Source of the DNA: an uncultured Pelagibacteraceae bacterium
GTDB taxonomy: Bacteria; Pseudomonadota; Alphaproteobacteria; Pelagibacterales; Pelagibacteraceae
Direction: 5' to 3'
Length of the DNA: 33,640 nucleotides
Assembly (NCBI GenBank): GCA_902600635.1
Contig: CACKKE010000008.1
Span: 1-33,640, forward strand
In this document: positions 29,488 through 33,640 of the stretch, one piece after another
Numbering within the stretch: the stretch's first letter is position 1
Layout of the letters: each line of letters begins with the position of its first letter
Made by a program: the position numbers and the translations under genes
Notes under the pieces: model-generated
What the model was told of the DNA's origin: nothing
The model's input: only the letters and a program-made list of their open reading frames with translations
Databases searched by the model: none

Positions 29488-30432
29488 TTAATGAGATAAA
29501 AACTTTTCAGCCTCTAGTGCTGCCATACAACCCATACCAGCAGCAGTTACGGCTTGCCTAAATGTTTTATCCTTTACGTCTCCAGCCGCATAAACACCTG
29601 GTACATTAGTCTCTGTTGAATCTGGTTTTGTTATCAAATAACCCTCATTATCCATACTAAGTTGATCTTTAAATAATTGAGTTGCAGGGTCATGACCAAT
29701 AGCAATGAAAACACCGTCTAATTTTATTTCATCAATTTTATTTGTTTTCACATTCTTAACTTTAATTCCTTTAACATTTTTTGGATCTTTATCTCCAATT
29801 ACATCCTCAACAACTGTATCCCAAATGATTTCAATTTTTTTATTTTCCATAAGTTTTTTTTGAAGCATTTTTTCAGCTCTTAAACTATCTCTTCTGTGAA
29901 TTAATTTTACTTTTGAAGCGAATTTTGTAAGAAACATTGCCTCTTCAACAGCCGCATTACCTCCACCTACAACAGCAACTTCCTTATCTTTAAAGAAAAA
30001 ACCATCACAAGTTGCACATGCCGATACACCAAATCCTCTGAACTCTTGTTCAGATTTAATATTTAACCATCTAGCTTGGGCACCTGTGGAAATTATTATG
30101 CTATCAGCAGTATATTTTTGACCAGTGTCACCTATAGCCTCAAAAGGTGTTGTTTTTAAGTTTACTGAACTTATATGATCTTCAATCATTTCTGTTCCAA
30201 CTGCTTTTGCTTGTTCTTTCATTTGATCCATAAGCCATGGACCTTGAATAACATCAGCAAATCCAGGAAAGTTTTCAACATCTGTTGTTGTGGTTAATTG
30301 GCCTCCAGGCTCCGCCCCATAAACTAAAATTGGATTCAACATTGCTCTCGCCGCATAAACTGCAGCAGTGTATCCAGCAGGACCAGACCCAATTATCAAC
30401 ACTTTTGTGTGTTTAGTTGGATTTTGACTCAT
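29488..30432 (-). CDS. trxB: Thioredoxin-disulfide reductase
   Basis: The 314-residue flavoprotein has FAD motif GSGPAGYTAAVYAARA (15-30), the redox pair CATC (139-142), NADPH motif GGGNAAVEEA, the HRRDSLRAEK segment that selects NADPH, and the terminal YAAGDVKDKTFRQAVTAAGMGC. It reduces thioredoxin using NADPH. It is divergent from the ELM1-family gene by 21 bases and leads into the J1-like gene one base after its own stop. Confidence 0.97.
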   Translation of the reverse strand: MSQNPTKHTKVLIIGSGPAGYTAAVYAARAMLNPILVYGAEPGGQLTTTTDVENFPGFADVIQGPWLMDQMKEQAKAVGTEMIEDHISSVNLKTTPFEAIGDTGQKYTADSIIISTGAQARWLNIKSEQEFRGFGVSACATCDGFFFKDKEVAVVGGGNAAVEEAMFLTKFASKVKLIHRRDSLRAEKMLQKKLMENKKIEIIWDTVVEDVIGDKDPKNVKGIKVKNVKTNKIDEIKLDGVFIAIGHDPATQLFKDQLSMDNEGYLITKPDSTETNVPGVYAAGDVKDKTFRQAVTAAGMGCMAALEAEKFLSH

Positions 30433-30453
30433 ATGAAAGCTATATAGTGATAA

Positions 30454-31404
30454 ATGACTAAATTAAAAGGTTTATTATTGACTGAGGGTATGCATGGCAT
30501 GATTAGCCAAGTTGAGGGGCTTGCTAAAGCTCTTAATCTTGAATTTATACACGAAAAAATTGAACTAAATAATTTTTGGAAAATGATTCCTCCAAAATTA
30601 ACACCCGTAAAAGATTTTGTTTTCCAAAATAATATATCAGAAAAATTTAATGTAGTAATTTCATGTGGGAGAAAAAGTGTGGTCCCATCCATCTTTTTAA
30701 AAAAAAAATTTAGAGGTAAAATTATGAACATTCATATTCAAGATCCAAAAGTATCATTAAATAATTTTGATTTTGTTATTGCGCCAGAGCACGATGGTCT
30801 TGAGGGGAAAAATGTTCTTAAAACCAAAGGAGCAATTCATTATCTTACCGAAAAAGAGTTAGAGGAAAACGTTAATTATTTAAAACCTAGAATTAAAAAA
30901 GAAAAAGTAATTGTGTTTATCGCTGGTGGTCCAAATAAGTATTATGATTTTAATGATGAAATAATTGAGGAAATTTTTGTTAAAACCAAAAAAAATTTCA
31001 TAAATCAAGGTTATCAGCTAATTTTTATACCTTCAATGAGAACACCAAAAAGAATTATAGATAAAGCTCGAAATTTTTTTGATGATGATCAGATTATAAT
31101 TCAAGATATTGATAAGAAAGCCTATTTGTCATCACTTAAACTAGCTAATCATATTATTGTAACTTGCGACTCTACATCTATGATATCTGAGGCAGCCATG
31201 TCGGGGAGACCAATATATGTGGCTCAAATGCCAGCTATTAAAAAAAATATTCGTTTCAAAAAATTTTTTGAGCTTTTTGAGTCCCTAGAAATAATTAAAA
31301 ACTTAGGGGATGGAGTAGAAGAATGGAATTATAAAAAACTTAATGAAACTGATAGAATATCGGGATATATAGAGAAACAATTTAAAGATTATGACTTTTC
31401 TTAA
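30454..31404 (+). CDS. ELM1 (DUF1022)-family protein, GT-B-like
   Basis: The 316-residue protein has the ELM1/COG3660 pattern. The start is LLLTEGMHGMISQVEGLAKAL, then VISCGRKSVVPSIFLKK, then VFIAGGPNKYYDF, and the C-terminal VTCDSTSMISEAAMSGRPIYVAQM, a loop like the donor-sugar site of GT-B glycosyltransferases. The plant relative ELM1 helps recruit the mitochondrial fission dynamin. Bacterial members have no established function, and a nucleotide-sugar or glycan role is only suggested by the fold. It overlaps the next gene by 14 bases, so they are almost certainly one unit. Confidence 0.85.
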   Translation: MTKLKGLLLTEGMHGMISQVEGLAKALNLEFIHEKIELNNFWKMIPPKLTPVKDFVFQNNISEKFNVVISCGRKSVVPSIFLKKKFRGKIMNIHIQDPKVSLNNFDFVIAPEHDGLEGKNVLKTKGAIHYLTEKELEENVNYLKPRIKKEKVIVFIAGGPNKYYDFNDEIIEEIFVKTKKNFINQGYQLIFIPSMRTPKRIIDKARNFFDDDQIIIQDIDKKAYLSSLKLANHIIVTCDSTSMISEAAMSGRPIYVAQMPAIKKNIRFKKFFELFESLEIIKNLGDGVEEWNYKKLNETDRISGYIEKQFKDYDFS

Positions 31405-32053
31405 TTCTATATTAAAAAAATCAAAAAAGTATGAATTCCCATTTAATCACTGGGAATATAATAATGCTTTAAGTGAAGAAGCTATTAAAGAAATAGAAGG
31501 TGCAGACATTCCCGATGTAAGCAAACATAATCTCAATTATGATGGTACAAGAGCAATTGATGGTGGTGCCGCCGAATTTAGAGAAGGCATAGCTTCAGGC
31601 GGTAAGGCAATAAAATTTAGATGTTTTGTTACAAAAGAAAATGCTTCTCAATTTCCACATTTAGTAAAATTAATTAATGAACTTCAATCTAAAGAAACAT
31701 GCGAAACGATCTCCAAAATGATTAATAAAGATTTATCTGGTTCATATGTCAGACTTGAAGTCATTTGTGATCGTGAAGGTTTTTGGTTAAAGCCTCACTG
31801 TGACATTAAAGAAAAATTAATGTCAGGACTTATTTTTGTAAATAATGCAAATGAATCAGAGGAACTAGGTACTGATTTTTATAATGAAAAATTAGAAAAA
31901 GTTAAAACAGTTCCCTACAAACATAATTATGGTTATTTATTTACAAGCGGACCAAATACATGGCACGGGATGGAAAAGAAAAAAATTGTTAAAGAAAGAC
32001 GATGTATTCAAGTCAATTATGTTACATTTAAAACTGATTGGAAGGTTGATTAA
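31391..32053 (+). CDS. 2-oxoglutarate/Fe(II)-dependent oxygenase-like protein
   Basis: The 220-residue protein contains the double-stranded beta-helix facial triad: H136-C-D138 in KPHCDIKEK, the distal H192 in SGPNTWHGM, and R203/R204 in KERRCIQVNY as the likely 2-oxoglutarate anchor. The intervening SGLIFVNN and GTDFY segments match the fold. It should hydroxylate an unknown substrate. Its ATG lies 14 bases inside the upstream ELM1-family gene, which argues for a shared pathway. Sugar, lipid-head or small-metabolite substrates are all possible and none is shown by sequence. Its stop overlaps carB's by four bases (TTAA). Confidence 0.8.
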   Translation: MTFLNSILKKSKKYEFPFNHWEYNNALSEEAIKEIEGADIPDVSKHNLNYDGTRAIDGGAAEFREGIASGGKAIKFRCFVTKENASQFPHLVKLINELQSKETCETISKMINKDLSGSYVRLEVICDREGFWLKPHCDIKEKLMSGLIFVNNANESEELGTDFYNEKLEKVKTVPYKHNYGYLFTSGPNTWHGMEKKKIVKERRCIQVNYVTFKTDWKVD

Positions 32054-33640
32054 ATATTTTGTAGAGACGTCACCTCTAATTTTTTTGTTTTAAGTGATTT
32101 AATACCCTCAATACATGCAAGCGCTGTTGACATATTAGTGCAGTAGGGAACTTTATTTTTAAGCGTTGCTCTTCTTAAAGCAATAGCATCGTTTAATCTA
32201 TGTTCTGTATTGCCCCCACCAGTATTAATTACCAAAGCTATTTTTTTGGAGTCGAGAACATCAACAATATGAGGCGATCCACTACTTACTTTATTTATAA
32301 TTTTACAACTCATGCCATGTTTTTTAATGTATTCAGCTGTTCCTTTTGTAGCACACAAATGGAATTTTAGTTTCAAGAGTTCTTTTGCAAGCTCTAAACC
32401 TTCATCTTTATGAGAATCTTTTAAAGATAAAAAAGCCAATCCATTTATAGGTAGCGAATTAGATGATGCTATCTGGCTTTTTGCGTATGCCATTCCAAAA
32501 TTTTTGTCAAATCCCATCACCTCTCCGGTTGATTTCATTTCTGGACCTAGCAATAAATCACTGTTTGGAAATTTATTAAATGGAAAAACAGCCTCTTTCA
32601 CCGCAAACATTCCTTTAGATTTATCTTTTAAATTAAATTTTGAAAGTTTTTCACCAGCCATAACTCTCGAGGCTATCTTTGCCAATGGTATTCCTTTAGC
32701 TTTTGATACAAATGGAACAGTCCGACTAGCTCTTGGATTTACTTCAATAACAAAAATTTCATCTTTCTTTATTGCAAATTGAACATTCATGAAACCTTTT
32801 ACTTTCAGAGCCAGGGCTAAATTTTTTGTTTGTTTCTCAATTTCTTTGAGTAAAAAAGGTTTTATGGAAACAGGTGGTAGGCTGCAAGCCGAGTCCCCAG
32901 AATGAATTCCTGCTTCTTCAATATGTTGCATGATGCCAGCTACATACACTTCTTTACCATCGGATATAGCATCAACATCTACCTCCATTGCATGATCTAA
33001 AAATTTATCAATAAGAATTGGATTTTTTTCTGCTGCTTTAAATGCTTCCTCTACAAAATTTTTTAATTGGCTTTTTTCATAAACAATTTCCATTGCCCTT
33101 CCTCCAAGAACATAAGAGGGTCTAACCATTAAAGGCAAACCAATTTTTTCAGATATTTCAATTGCTTGTTTAAAATTTTTTGCAATTCCGCTTTCAGCTT
33201 GATTTAAATTTAATTTTTCTAAAAGTTTTCTAAATCTATCTCTATCTTCTGCTAGATCAATAGATGAGTATTGAGTTCCTAAAATTGGGAGATTGTTATC
33301 ATGTAAAAATTTTGCTAATTTAATTGGAGTTTGACCACCAAATTGCGTAATTATACCAACTAAATTTCCTTTATCCTTTTCTCTTTTTATAATATTGAAA
33401 ACATATTCTTCCTTTAAAGGCTCAAAATATAATCTATCGCTAGTGTCATAATCTGTTGAGACAGTCTCTGGATTACAATTAACCATTACAGTCTCAAAAC
33501 CAGCAGCCTTTAAGGCAAAACTGGCTTGACAACAGCAATAATCAAATTCTATTCCTTGTCCTATTCTATTGGGCCCTCCGCCTAATATTATAATTTTTTT
33601 CTTAACACTCGGGTCAGCTTCACATTCTGAGTTTATTGAA
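32050..33640 (-). CDS. carB: Carbamoyl-phosphate synthase large subunit, 3' part (partial)
   Basis: The frame stays open to the window edge. The visible part is roughly the C-terminal 530 residues: GGGPNRIGQGIEFDYCC and MVNCNPETVSTDYD at the start of the second half, the second ATP-grasp domain (RPSYVLGGRAMEIVY, VIEVNPRASRTVPF), and the C-terminal regulatory MGS-like domain (TKGTAEYIKKHG, INTGGG). The enzyme makes carbamoyl phosphate from glutamine-derived ammonia, bicarbonate and ATP for pyrimidine and arginine synthesis. An internal ATG at 33486 is within the conserved core and is not the start. Confidence 0.97.
   Translation of the reverse strand, partial: SINSECEADPSVKKKIIILGGGPNRIGQGIEFDYCCCQASFALKAAGFETVMVNCNPETVSTDYDTSDRLYFEPLKEEYVFNIIKREKDKGNLVGIITQFGGQTPIKLAKFLHDNNLPILGTQYSSIDLAEDRDRFRKLLEKLNLNQAESGIAKNFKQAIEISEKIGLPLMVRPSYVLGGRAMEIVYEKSQLKNFVEEAFKAAEKNPILIDKFLDHAMEVDVDAISDGKEVYVAGIMQHIEEAGIHSGDSACSLPPVSIKPFLLKEIEKQTKNLALALKVKGFMNVQFAIKKDEIFVIEVNPRASRTVPFVSKAKGIPLAKIASRVMAGEKLSKFNLKDKSKGMFAVKEAVFPFNKFPNSDLLLGPEMKSTGEVMGFDKNFGMAYAKSQIASSNSLPINGLAFLSLKDSHKDEGLELAKELLKLKFHLCATKGTAEYIKKHGMSCKIINKVSSGSPHIVDVLDSKKIALVINTGGGNTEHRLNDAIALRRATLKNKVPYCTNMSTALACIEGIKSLKTKKLEVTSLQNI

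Overview
The window looks like chromosomal core sequence from a streamlined, very AT-rich alphaproteobacterium, most likely of the SAR11 clade (Pelagibacterales). This is an inference from three things: strong A/T bias with Lys/Asn/Ile-rich proteins, almost no intergenic DNA, and alphaproteobacterial gene content and order (CcrM next to RNase HII, lgt-midA-pgeF-prs-rplY-pth-ychF, petABC, a MarR/OmpR-type pair next to ilvE). I recognise about 35 complete or partial protein genes and one tRNA. I see no insertion sequence, prophage, CRISPR array, rRNA or plasmid function.

Layout. 1-6.2 kb: the tail of an unknown gene, an FAD monooxygenase, then leftward udg-like, rnhB and ccrM, and rightward a TPR protein and ispE. 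6.2-9.4 kb: tRNA-Gln(UUG) almost touching the CCA-adding enzyme gene, convergent with trmL-hemF-greA. 9.4-12.0 kb: the cytochrome bc1 operon petABC. 12.0-17.9 kb: a seven-gene leftward operon, lgt-midA-pgeF-prs-rplY-pth-ychF. 18.0-21.6 kb: a ubiK-like gene, a MarR regulator/response regulator/histidine kinase operon, and divergent ilvE. 21.6-27.3 kb: a leftward operon uvrB, pteridine-reductase-like SDR, folB, uvrC, pgsA, mixing nucleotide excision repair with folate/pterin metabolism. 27.3-33.6 kb: aspC, a crystallin-J1-like ADP-ribosylglycohydrolase homologue, trxB, an ELM1-family protein overlapping a 2OG-Fe(II) oxygenase, and the 3' half of carB.

Themes. Compaction is extreme. All seven convergent gene pairs have zero intergenic bases, and four of them share a 4-base stop overlap (YTAA). 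The longest gap, about 119 bases, lies upstream of ccrM and holds two GANTC sites, the sequence CcrM itself methylates. The bc1 operon, hemF, a UbiK-like factor and a PetP/PetR-like regulatory cluster lie within about 12 kb of each other, a plausible respiratory-chain neighbourhood. No stretch over 300 bases lacks a gene.

Points most worth a second look: the family-4-like uracil-DNA glycosylase missing its Fe-S cysteines and its motif-2 histidine; the GANTC pair at ccrM; the PTR1-like catalytic Asp/Tyr/Lys arrangement in the SDR beside folB; the ELM1/2OG-oxygenase gene pair; and the tRNA-Gln/cca junction that could yield a nearly leaderless mRNA.
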